8,212 bases of DNA, taken from positions 1 through 8,212 of the forward strand of contig JAGLDB010000077.1 of NCBI GenBank assembly GCA_023145935.1, in the 5' to 3' direction. The notes beneath the pieces were generated by a model. It saw nothing but the letters and a program-made list of their open reading frames with translations, did not search any database and had not been told where the DNA came from. This document shows, piece after piece, positions 1 through 5,483 of this stretch (its first letter is position 1; each line of letters opens with the position of its first letter). Made by a program: the position numbers and the translations under genes. Origin of the DNA: Candidatus Sabulitectum sp. GTDB taxonomy: Bacteria; Fermentibacterota; Fermentibacteria; Fermentibacterales; Fermentibacteraceae.

Positions 1-147
1 TGCAGGAACAGCTGGTTTCTTTGCAGGAACAGCTGGTTTCTTTGCAGGAACAGCTGGTTTCTCTGCAGGAACCGCTGGTTTCTCTGCAGGAGCTGCTGAT
101 TTCTTTGCAGGAGCTGCTGGTTTCTTTGCAGGAGCTGCTGGCTTTAC
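1..147 (-). repeat. Seven tandem 21-bp repeats encoding Lys-Pro-Ala heptads of S2
   Basis: Seven head-to-tail 21-bp units begin at 1, 22, 43, 64, 85, 106 and 127. On the coding strand each unit encodes a heptad. In protein order these are [42 protein letters not shown] and KKPAVPA. Units 1 and 2 are identical, and the unit starting at 43 differs from them by one base. The distal copies are therefore the most alike, as expected for recent expansion by slippage or unequal crossing over. The array keeps the reading frame. It continues to the window edge, so the total copy number is unknown. Confidence 0.95.
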
Positions 148-933
148 TGGTGCAGCATGGACCTTCCTCGGCGCAGGCTTACGCTCTTTCCTGGGCTTTG
201 GCTTTGGCTTATCCTGTTCAGCAGGTGGCTCCTCAACATCACGGCGTTTTCTGCCTTCAGCTCCAAGAATAGCAGCATCAGCAAGAGCCCCAACGATAAG
301 ATCAATGGATTTTATTGCATCATCATTTGCCGGGATGGGATAATCTACTTCAGTAGGATCGCAGTTTGTGTCAACCAGTGCAATACAGGGAATTCCGAGT
401 TTCCTGGCTTCTTTGACTGCTATAGATTCTTTCTTGATGTCAACAACGATCACAGCACCAGGAATACCCTTCATGTGCCTTATACCCATGAGGTATTTGT
501 TGATCCTTTCCATCTCGCGTGTCTTCTGAAGAATCTCGCGCTTCTTGAAACCCTGAGGCCATCCCTTTTTCTCCATGTCCTCAAGCTCCTGAAGGCGAAG
601 AATGCTCTTGTAGATGGTGTTGTAGTTTGTAAGCGTTCCGCCAAGCCAGCGCTCTGTCATGAAGAACATTCCTGAACGCTCTGCGTGCTCACGAACGCTT
701 TCTCTGCCCTGCTTCTTTGTAGCAACAAAAAGCACATCCTTGCCACCGGCAACAATGCGGCTTACAAGGTTGATGGCATCTTCAAGATTTCTCTGTGTTT
801 TCTTAAGATCGATGATGTGGATACCGTTTCTGGCCATGAAGATATACTTCTTCATGCGGGGGTTCCATCTTTTCTCCTGGTGACCGAAGTGTACTCCGGC
901 TTCCAGCAGGTCCTGAATTGAAGGGATCTGCAT
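1..933 (-). CDS. rpsB: 30S ribosomal protein S2, partial (C-terminus cut by window edge), with repeat tail
   Basis: The gene reads open for 311 codons from ATG at 933 to the left edge without a stop, so the 3' end is missing. Residues 1-230 are a full S2 core: [17 protein letters not shown] near the N-terminus, [12 protein letters not shown] around 93-104, and [22 protein letters not shown] around 183-204. S2 is a late-assembling 30S subunit protein that helps bind S1. An AAAGGA Shine-Dalgarno lies 9 nt before the ATG. After the core comes a non-family extension. Residues 231-262 are rich in Lys, Pro and Arg ([17 protein letters not shown]), and from 263 there are seven heptads of the type KKPAVPA that run off the edge. 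The extension is probably disordered and strongly basic. The gene closes an rplM-rpsI-rpsB cluster; tsf would often follow, but lies outside the window. The core assignment is secure; the function of the tail is unknown. Confidence 0.96.
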   Translation of the reverse strand, partial: MQIPSIQDLLEAGVHFGHQEKRWNPRMKKYIFMARNGIHIIDLKKTQRNLEDAINLVSRIVAGGKDVLFVATKKQGRESVREHAERSGMFFMTERWLGGTLTNYNTIYKSILRLQELEDMEKKGWPQGFKKREILQKTREMERINKYLMGIRHMKGIPGAVIVVDIKKESIAVKEARKLGIPCIALVDTNCDPTEVDYPIPANDDAIKSIDLIVGALADAAILGAEGRKRRDVEEPPAEQDKPKPKPRKERKPAPRKVHAAPVKPAAPAKKPAAPAKKSAAPAEKPAVPAEKPAVPAKKPAVPAKKPAVPA

Positions 934-960
934 TTAGATATGTCCTTTCGGTTCTGCCTC

Positions 961-1015
961 CGATGGAAGCGGATGCCATCCCTTAGGGACACCGGGCACC
1001 CGCCAACTACCATCG
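961..1015 (-). promoter_or_regulatory. Candidate structured mRNA leader of rpsB
   Basis: The rpsI-rpsB gap, read on the minus strand, can fold into three stacked helices. The outer helix is CGAUGG (1010-1015) with CCAUCG (961-966), 6 perfect pairs. The middle helix is GGGUGCC (995-1001) with GGCAUCC (971-977), 7 pairs with one G-U. The inner helix is GUCCC (986-990) with GGGAU (978-982), closing a UAA loop. The outer and middle helices are separated by an asymmetric internal loop (8 nt against 4 nt), and a 4-nt CGGU bulge lies beside the inner helix. No U-tract follows, so it is unlikely to be a terminator. It ends 27 nt before the rpsB ATG, just upstream of the AAAGGA ribosome binding site. 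Autoregulation by S2 through the rpsB leader is known in gammaproteobacteria; by analogy this may be an S2-responsive element, but that is inference. Confidence 0.5.
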
Positions 1016-1034
1016 TGTGTTTTACTAATACGGT

Positions 1035-1421
1035 CTAACGCTTGGAGAACTGGAAACGCTTTCTCGCTTTAGGCTGTCCGTATTTCTTTCTTTCAACAAC
1101 TCTTGGATCACGACGAAGCATTCCGGCGGATTTCAATGGAGTTCTGTATTCAGCATTAGCCTCAACAAGAGCTCTTGCAAGACCCATTCTGACCGCTCCA
1201 GCCTGACCGGTAATTCCTCCGCCTTTAACATTAACAACAAGGTCAAATGAGGCTGCGACTTTTATAGTCTGCAGTGGCTCAAGTGCGTGTTCCTTCTGTC
1301 TAAGCACTGGAAAATAAACACCAGGTGCTTTGTGATTAATTACAATCTTTCCTGAACCAGGTCTGAGATAGCACCTGGCTGTAGAAGATTTTCTTCTACC
1401 GATTCCTATGTACTGTTCCAT
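1035..1421 (-). CDS. rpsI: 30S ribosomal protein S9
   Basis: This 128-residue protein matches the normal length of S9 and aligns end to end. It has the opening YIGIGRRKSSTARCYLRPG, the central GGGITGQAGAVRMGLARAL (about 71-89), DPRVVERKKYGQPKARKRFQ near the end, and the invariant C-terminal SKR. In the family this Lys-Arg tail reaches into the ribosomal P site and contacts the anticodon stem of tRNA. The ATG at 1421 is preceded by an AGGGGG Shine-Dalgarno about 4 nt upstream. Only 12 nt separate it from the rplM stop, the usual tight L13-S9 pairing, so the two are almost certainly cotranscribed. It is followed by 101 nt before rpsB. Confidence 0.98.
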   Translation of the reverse strand: MEQYIGIGRRKSSTARCYLRPGSGKIVINHKAPGVYFPVLRQKEHALEPLQTIKVAASFDLVVNVKGGGITGQAGAVRMGLARALVEANAEYRTPLKSAGMLRRDPRVVERKKYGQPKARKRFQFSKR

Positions 1422-1433
1422 ACTGCCCCCTGA

Positions 1434-1865
1434 CTACTTGATCTCAAGTACCCTGGGCTGCTGTGCAGCATGGGTATGCTCGGGACCGGAAAATATCTTA
1501 AGTTTTTTGAGCTGAGCACTGCTGAGCCTATTTTTAGGAAGCATTCCCTTAACAGCATGCGAAAGAACTCTCTCTGGATGATCATTCATCATATCACGCA
1601 TGAGTGTAGCCCGCTGTCCACCGGAATAGCCGGTATGACGGTAGTAAATTTTCTGGTCAAGTTTGCGCCCTGTAACGCGCATCTTGTCCACGTTAATAAC
1701 AACGACAAAATCACCGGTATCAATATGAGGTGTATACACCGGTTTGTTCTTGCCCTGCAATATCATGGCAAGTTTGGCCGAGAGTCTTCCAAGGGTCTGG
1801 TCTGTGGCATCTACCAGCCACCAGTCCCTCTTTATCTCTCCAGCTTTCGCAGAGTATGTCTTCAC
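1434..1865 (-). CDS. rplM: 50S ribosomal protein L13
   Basis: This 143-residue protein aligns over its full length with L13, which is about 142 residues in E. coli. Diagnostic stretches are KRDWWLVDATDQTLGRLSAKLA (about 12-33, quoted here only as a location), YTPHIDTGDFVVVINVDK (about 44-61), HTGYSGG (about 77-83), VKGMLPKNRL (about 105-114) and the terminal EHTHAAQQPRVLEI. L13 is an early assembly protein of the large subunit that binds 23S rRNA. The start is GTG at 1865, supported by homology with the MKT-type L13 N-terminus and by a GGAGG Shine-Dalgarno 8 nt upstream. The 140 nt upstream hold no gene, so the ribosomal cluster probably begins here, although I could not place a convincing promoter. 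Confidence 0.98.
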   Translation of the reverse strand: MKTYSAKAGEIKRDWWLVDATDQTLGRLSAKLAMILQGKNKPVYTPHIDTGDFVVVINVDKMRVTGRKLDQKIYYRHTGYSGGQRATLMRDMMNDHPERVLSHAVKGMLPKNRLSSAQLKKLKIFSGPEHTHAAQQPRVLEIK

Positions 1866-2005
1866 TATCCAAGCCTCCGGAAAAGGATGGGGTTCTTTAT
1901 TTTATCTCACTTCTATCAGCTCTCGGGGGCTCCGATTTTCACCGGGTGTATCCTAGCCCTTCCCTACAAGCATATGGATGCCAAGGGGTCTCAAATCTGC
2001 TTAAT
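1866..2005 (-). other. Intergenic leader region upstream of rplM, no assigned function
   Basis: This 140-nt gap separates the unknown gene after recX from the rplM-rpsI-rpsB cluster. It holds no plausible gene and no intrinsic terminator. -10-like hexamers occur on the minus strand (TAGGAT at 1951-1956 and TAAAAT at 1899-1904), but neither has a matching -35 element at 16-18 bp. The only local helices I find are short: GGCAU/AUGCU around a 4-nt loop (1970-1983) and UCGG/CCGA (1922-1934). The GGAGG ribosome binding site of rplM lies at 1874-1878. The size suggests a promoter and untranslated leader, as is typical ahead of ribosomal protein clusters, but the sequence does not prove it. Confidence 0.35.
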
Positions 2006-2524
2006 TCACAGTGATAAGTCAAGTGTCTGCAGCAGCTGGCTGAGTTTATCCGGATTGCAGACCGTGCAACCACCCAGATCAAGAATGTCCCAGGTTGCTT
2101 TTTCGTAAACAGCAGCAACTATTATCAACTGCCTTCCCCCTGCACGCAATGCAGCATTTTTCCCCACAAGAGCATGGGCTCTGAGTTTCAGAGGTATCCT
2201 CTTTTGAAACCCCTGGGGCAACACGACCACACTGCCTTTGAAGAAAGGGATGAACAGTTCAACCCCAGGCAGAACCTCGCAGCGAAAAGGGCGACTGAAC
2301 CCAAGATCCCTGAGGATCTTCCAGGTATGCATATAGATATATCTGCCTCTTTTGCCTTCAAGATCGGTTCCCCGCAATACAATGTTCTCGCCAGGGATCT
2401 TTATAGGAGAAGCCAGAGCTTCAAGCATTTCCTCAGGCAGTTCCTCTGTATTGTAATCATTCTTCTCGTGGAGAAGACTGCAACCCAGAGCCGACCAGAA
2501 TAGTTTGTTTTTCTGACTTTTCAC
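2006..2524 (-). CDS. Uncharacterised protein translationally coupled to recX
   Basis: I do not recognise this 172-residue protein. It is very probably a real gene: it starts with GTG at 2524 inside the recX stop (GTGA overlap), and an ideal Shine-Dalgarno, AAGGAGG, sits 4 nt before the start. The N-terminus (MKSQKNKLFWSALGCSLLHE) has only a short hydrophobic patch and no proper lipobox, so it is likely cytoplasmic. The middle is basic and mixed alpha/beta in appearance (GKRGRYIYMHTWKILRDLGF about 57-76). A hydrophobic strand-rich section follows (GVELFIPFFKGSVVVLP about 87-103), then a basic helix-like stretch and RQLIIVAAVYEKATWDIL (about 131-148). The C-terminus, TVCNPDKLSQLLQTL, looks like a closing helix. 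There are no membrane segments and no nucleotide-binding motif. Sharing a transcript with recA and recX suggests a link to recombination or damage response, but this is only guilt by association. Confidence 0.8.
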   Translation of the reverse strand: MKSQKNKLFWSALGCSLLHEKNDYNTEELPEEMLEALASPIKIPGENIVLRGTDLEGKRGRYIYMHTWKILRDLGFSRPFRCEVLPGVELFIPFFKGSVVVLPQGFQKRIPLKLRAHALVGKNAALRAGGRQLIIVAAVYEKATWDILDLGGCTVCNPDKLSQLLQTLDLSL

Positions 2525-3048
2525 AAAGCCTCCTTAAGAACCTGATGAACAGTTTCGCTGGAAAAGCCTCTTCTGGAAAGCCACCCTGATGCCCGCCTTC
2601 TGGCAGTCTCATGATCAGCAATACTGCCGTATCTTGTAGAAACCTGTTTTACAAGCTCTTTTATGCTTTCAGTTTCCGATACGGTTTTAAGCACCTGATC
2701 AACCACGGCGCCCGGTACCCTTCTTCTGGAGAGCTCCATTTTTAACCTGACTTTGCCCATTGTTCTTGAAGAAATGAATAGCTCACAGAAACGCCTGTCA
2801 TCCACAAATCCGTATTCGATCGCCCAACTGACAGTAATGTCTGCCACCGGATCCGGATAGCCAAGAGAAAGCACTTTCTCTCGCAACTGGCCCGAAGATC
2901 TCTCGCTGAAACTCAGAAAACGCTGTACATCATTCCTTGCGCAGTCATTCTGTAGAGAAGAAAGATGCTCTGGATCAGCATCACTTCCCTGTTCCTGTGC
3001 ATTGGAAAGAGAAATTAGATACTTGCCCGAAGGCAGGGTGACAAGCAC
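2521..3048 (-). CDS. recX: Regulatory protein RecX (start uncertain, may extend to 3090)
   Basis: From GTG at 3048 this is 175 residues with the repeated three-helix units of RecX: VQRFLSFSERSSGQLREKVL and AIEYGFVDDRRFCELFISSR in the first half, VRLKMELSRRRVPGAVVDQVL in the middle, and RRASGWLSRRGFSSETVHQVL at the end. RecX binds RecA filaments and modulates, usually inhibits, recombinase activity. It lies directly after recA, its normal place, and overlaps the next gene by GTGA. The GTG has an AAGAGG 4 nt upstream. However, the in-frame codons before it encode [14 protein letters not shown], which fits the conserved N-terminal strand of many RecX proteins (pattern like I-x-x-I-E...R-V-x-V-x-L-D-G). 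No ATG, GTG or TTG lies in frame there. The alternative start is AUA at 3090, which would give 189 residues. Confidence 0.93.
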   Translation of the reverse strand: MLVTLPSGKYLISLSNAQEQGSDADPEHLSSLQNDCARNDVQRFLSFSERSSGQLREKVLSLGYPDPVADITVSWAIEYGFVDDRRFCELFISSRTMGKVRLKMELSRRRVPGAVVDQVLKTVSETESIKELVKQVSTRYGSIADHETARRRASGWLSRRGFSSETVHQVLKEAL

Positions 3049-3086
3049 CCTGCCTCTTCGGATTGATTCAAGAGAAATAACAGTCT

Positions 3087-4151
3087 CTATGGCTTGACCT
3101 CTTTTTTCTTTTCTTTTTTCTCTTCTTCTTTGGCCTCTTCCATGGGAATCAGACCGTAAGCCTGTCGCAATTTATGATCCAGCCTCTCTGCAACTTCAGG
3201 ATTTGCAGACAGATACTTTCTGGCATTCTCTCTGCCCTGCCCTATCTGAGTGCTTTCTATTGAGTACCAGGTGCCCCTTCTGGTCACAAGATCTTTCTCG
3301 AGCCCCAGGTCGATAAGCTCACCGGTTCTTGAAATGCCTTCGCCATGCATAATATCAAATTCGCATTTTTTGAAGGGCGGGGCTATCTTGTTCTTCACAA
3401 CTTTTACTCGTGTACGGCTTCCGATAACATCTTCGCCATCTTTAATTGAAGCGATCCTTCTTACATCCAGCCTCTGACTGGCATAAAACTTGAGAGCCCT
3501 TCCCCCAGTGGTAGTCTCGGGATTACCGAACATCACACCTATTTTCATTCTGATCTGGTTGATGAAAATAACAGTGCACTTTGAACGGGACACCGCCCCT
3601 GTGAGCTTTCTAAGCGCCTGACTCATGAGCCTTGCCTGCAGGCCTACATGACTGTCACCCATTTCCCCTTCGATCTCTGCTCTTGGAACAAGTGCGGCAA
3701 CAGAGTCTACCACAATGGCGTCAACAGCATTTGATCGAACCAGGGTTTCCGTTATCTCCAGAGCCTGTTCACCGTTGCTGGGCTGAGAAACCATAAGGTT
3801 GTCTATGTTCAAGCCAAGCTTCTCTGCATAAGTGGGATCAAGCGCATGCTCTGCATCAATAAACGCAACCTCTCCACCCAGCTTCTGGGCACTGGCCAGC
3901 ATGTGAAGAGCCAGGGTTGTCTTACCGCTACTTTCCGGGCCGTATATCTCGATAACACGCCCCCGGGGCACCCCGCCTATGCCAAGGGCAATATCAAGTG
4001 AAATAGATCCGGTGGAGAAGAACTCTACCTGCATATCAGGCGCTTCTCCCATCTTCATGATTGAGCCCTGCCCGAATTTCTTCTGGATCTGCATAAACGC
4101 CGCTTCCAGTGCCTTTTTCTTTCCCGCCTCACTGCCTTTTCTCTCTGCCAT
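3087..4151 (-). CDS. recA: Recombinase RecA
   Basis: RecA is the ATP-dependent DNA strand-exchange protein and the coprotease that triggers LexA self-cleavage. The 354-residue product matches the family length. The Walker A motif GPESSGKTT spans 71-79, the catalytic glutamate of [10 protein letters not shown] is at about 101, and Walker B VIVVDS ends at 150. The L2 DNA-binding loop region [20 protein letters not shown] lies at about 198-216, followed by [18 protein letters not shown] chose ATG at 4151, not the upstream TTG at 4178, because AGGAAAGGTG sits about 5 nt before it and the protein then begins at the usual place (MAERK...KKALEAA). The C-terminal tail, [17 protein letters not shown], alternates Glu and Lys instead of being mainly acidic. 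It is encoded by a 34-nt homopurine run (3098-3131). The gene is preceded by a promoter with an SOS-like palindrome and followed directly by recX. Confidence 0.99.
   Translation of the reverse strand: MAERKGSEAGKKKALEAAFMQIQKKFGQGSIMKMGEAPDMQVEFFSTGSISLDIALGIGGVPRGRVIEIYGPESSGKTTLALHMLASAQKLGGEVAFIDAEHALDPTYAEKLGLNIDNLMVSQPSNGEQALEITETLVRSNAVDAIVVDSVAALVPRAEIEGEMGDSHVGLQARLMSQALRKLTGAVSRSKCTVIFINQIRMKIGVMFGNPETTTGGRALKFYASQRLDVRRIASIKDGEDVIGSRTRVKVVKNKIAPPFKKCEFDIMHGEGISRTGELIDLGLEKDLVTRRGTWYSIESTQIGQGRENARKYLSANPEVAERLDHKLRQAYGLIPMEEAKEEEKKEKKKEVKP
3088..3102 (-). promoter_or_regulatory. Shine-Dalgarno and possible AUA start of recX inside the recA end
   Basis: On the minus strand AGAGGT (3097-3102) is followed by a 6-nt spacer and then AUA (3088-3090), whose last two bases begin the recA stop codon TAG, giving an ATAG overlap. 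The frame opened by this AUA is the recX frame and runs uninterrupted into it. Spacing and strength are close to ideal for a ribosome binding site. This is therefore a candidate non-AUG start that would supply the missing conserved N-terminus of RecX. AUA initiation is rare, so confidence is limited. Confidence 0.4.
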
Positions 4152-4217
4152 GGCAACACCTTTCCTAAAAACAAACAATGTGACCCTTAAAAGGGGACTT
4201 CTCCTGCCAACAGATCA

Positions 4218-4246
4218 ATCATAGTAAACATATGTTTCCCCGGCAA
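4218..4246 (-). promoter_or_regulatory. Putative recA promoter (sigma70-type)
   Basis: On the minus strand TTGCCG (4241-4246) and TATGAT (4218-4223) are separated by exactly 17 bp (4224-4240). This fits -35 and -10 hexamers of a housekeeping promoter, with 4 and 5 matches to consensus. Transcription would begin near 4211, giving a leader of about 60 nt before the recA ATG at 4151. The -35 lies only 15 bp beyond the stop of the upstream lipoprotein gene. A 12-bp palindrome fills the spacer. Confidence 0.6.
4226..4237 (-). promoter_or_regulatory. Perfect palindrome in recA promoter spacer, candidate LexA/SOS operator
   Basis: AAACATATGTTT is a perfect 12-bp inverted repeat lying between the -35 and -10 hexamers of the putative recA promoter. 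A repressor bound there would block polymerase. It resembles the Gram-positive LexA (Cheo) box CGAACRNRYGTTYC, matching 11 of 14 positions in my manual alignment (GAAACATATGTTTA); the flanking C-G pairs are missing. LexA control of recA is widespread, so an SOS operator is the leading reading. No lexA gene is visible in the window to confirm which motif this organism uses. Confidence 0.55.
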
Positions 4247-4260
4247 GTCCGTATCTGATT

Positions 4261-5394
4261 TCATTCCAGTTCGAGAATATACAATTTCTGAAAACCATCT
4301 TCAGGATCAAGGGAGTAAGCGAGGATTCCGAATTCGTCTATCTTGATCTCCCAGAACAACCCTCTTGATCCGCCGAACTCAGAAAGCTCGACTCTGAAAA
4401 GAAAGTTGCCTTCAAGATCGAATACATCAAAAGTAGGGATTTCTTCAGTGCCTCTGCGAACCCACAGCCTCTTATCAGCATCAATACCCATGGAATGGAT
4501 CATCCACCGATCTTCATCCGGTTGATAATTAAATGGACCACTGGAGCCCATGTTTTCCGCCCTGTGATTCCAGAAATATGCTTCTTCAGCTATCTCATCA
4601 TCGGTTTTTCTTACAGGATCAATGCTTCGCTGAATTGTGACTGTCGGTTCTCCATACGCAGAGTAACCGTGAACGATGTACTCTTCCGGAGATCTGGCAG
4701 CGATGAATACATTACCGTTTCTGTCTGATGCCCATGTCTGGGCAAAGTAAGATCCCTTTATCAAGGGAGTCAGGTCCTGAAAATCCCAGGTGAACGAATT
4801 CTCCCAGTAGACAGAAACTGGTTCTGCGGAATCCAGTCCGAACCGGGCAACTGATGCAGTAATCAGTAATTCCTCATCAACGAAATCGAATGAATTCATG
4901 GTGCCTATAAAGGTATTGTCCACAGAGGGGGTAAGAAAAAGAATCGGCTCATTGTACTGCACATCAGTATTGCCCTGATATTCTCCACTGGCGAAGTAAG
5001 TGAACAAGCCTCCATTGTTTATGTCAAAAATTGCTATTCTTCCGTCGCCAAGTCGGTTCATGGCCAGAGGATTCAGGAACTCTCCAGGACCGGAACCACT
5101 GCGACCCATTCTTCTTACAAACTCACCCTCAGGAGTGTATTCAACAACACTGCACGCAGGTCTGTCCAGAACAAGAATATTTCCCCGGGTAGTGTGAGAA
5201 GTGGCCTCAATCGAACCGAACACATAATCGGGATCTCCCAGCTCCACACCAATGGAATCCACTATTACCAGTGACCTGAACGACACTTCATCTTCAACCA
5301 CCACAGCATTTTCCGCTGTAGCAACTGCAGGCTCTCCCGGCCCGCATGCAACAAAGATCAAAGCAATAAATAGACATATACTGACTGTTTTCAT
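4261..5394 (-). CDS. Secreted lipoprotein with 6-bladed beta-propeller (NHL-like) domain
   Basis: This 377-residue protein begins with a lipoprotein signal peptide: MKTVSICLFIALIFVAC, with hydrophobic residues 4-16 and the acylated cysteine at 17 (lipobox FVAC). A short Ala/Val/Glu linker follows. From about residue 40 the protein shows repeating strand-turn-strand units with propeller hallmarks. These include GNILVLDRPACSVVEYTPEG then GEFVRRMGRSGSGPGEFLNP (about 71-109, typical of NHL/6-bladed propellers), LGDGRIAIFD, SDRNGNVFIAARS, IDADKRLWVRRGT and FDLEGNFLFRVEL. The residue after Cys17 is Gly, not Asp, which would favour outer-membrane sorting under the E. coli rule. ATG at 5394 has GGGAGG 6 nt upstream. 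The gene sits apart from its neighbours (89 nt and 109 nt gaps) with its own promoter-like site. Its ligand or substrate is unknown; no enzymatic motif is visible. Confidence 0.85.
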   Translation of the reverse strand: MKTVSICLFIALIFVACGPGEPAVATAENAVVVEDEVSFRSLVIVDSIGVELGDPDYVFGSIEATSHTTRGNILVLDRPACSVVEYTPEGEFVRRMGRSGSGPGEFLNPLAMNRLGDGRIAIFDINNGGLFTYFASGEYQGNTDVQYNEPILFLTPSVDNTFIGTMNSFDFVDEELLITASVARFGLDSAEPVSVYWENSFTWDFQDLTPLIKGSYFAQTWASDRNGNVFIAARSPEEYIVHGYSAYGEPTVTIQRSIDPVRKTDDEIAEEAYFWNHRAENMGSSGPFNYQPDEDRWMIHSMGIDADKRLWVRRGTEEIPTFDVFDLEGNFLFRVELSEFGGSRGLFWEIKIDEFGILAYSLDPEDGFQKLYILELE

Positions 5395-5426
5395 TATTTT
5401 CCTCCCGGTTGGATTCTTTCTGCCTG

Positions 5427-5456
5427 AGTATAGACGATCAGTGCCATCAAATGCAA
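5427..5456 (-). promoter_or_regulatory. Putative promoter of the beta-propeller lipoprotein gene
   Basis: In the thpR-lipoprotein gap the minus strand has TATACT (5427-5432), five of six matches to the -10 consensus. TTGCAT (5451-5456), a weak -35, lies 18 bp upstream of it. The predicted start near 5420 leaves a short leader containing the GGGAGG ribosome binding site. The -10 is good but the -35 is poor, so activity may depend on an activator. I see no terminator between thpR and this site. Confidence 0.45.
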
Positions 5457-5483
5457 AACTGAAGGGTTGACTGTGAAATTACT

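Noticed and set aside
21..272. Plus-strand open frame of Gln/Leu-rich repeats
   Set aside because: It is the antisense reading of the rpsB heptad repeats; the S2 frame on the minus strand is conserved and has a ribosome binding site.
1470..2108. Long plus-strand open frame of 212 codons
   Set aside because: It lies opposite rplM, the intergenic gap and the end of the unknown gene; it has no family resemblance and the minus-strand genes are certain.
2480..2524. Lipoprotein or secretion signal on the unknown protein after recX (ALGC near residue 15)
   Set aside because: The hydrophobic stretch is only about seven residues and the box does not fit the lipobox pattern.
4152..4178. RecA start at TTG 4178
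   Set aside because: The nine extra residues (MFVFRKGVA) are not RecA-like and ATG 4151 has a strong, well-placed ribosome binding site.
4166..4196. Short CCCU/AGGG hairpin followed by a T-rich stretch in the recA leader, as attenuator or terminator
   Set aside because: The stem is only about 4 pairs and the T stretch is interrupted; too weak to call without conservation.
5395..5483. Intrinsic terminator after thpR
   Set aside because: No GC-rich stem followed by a T-run is present on the minus strand; only promoter-like hexamers were supported.
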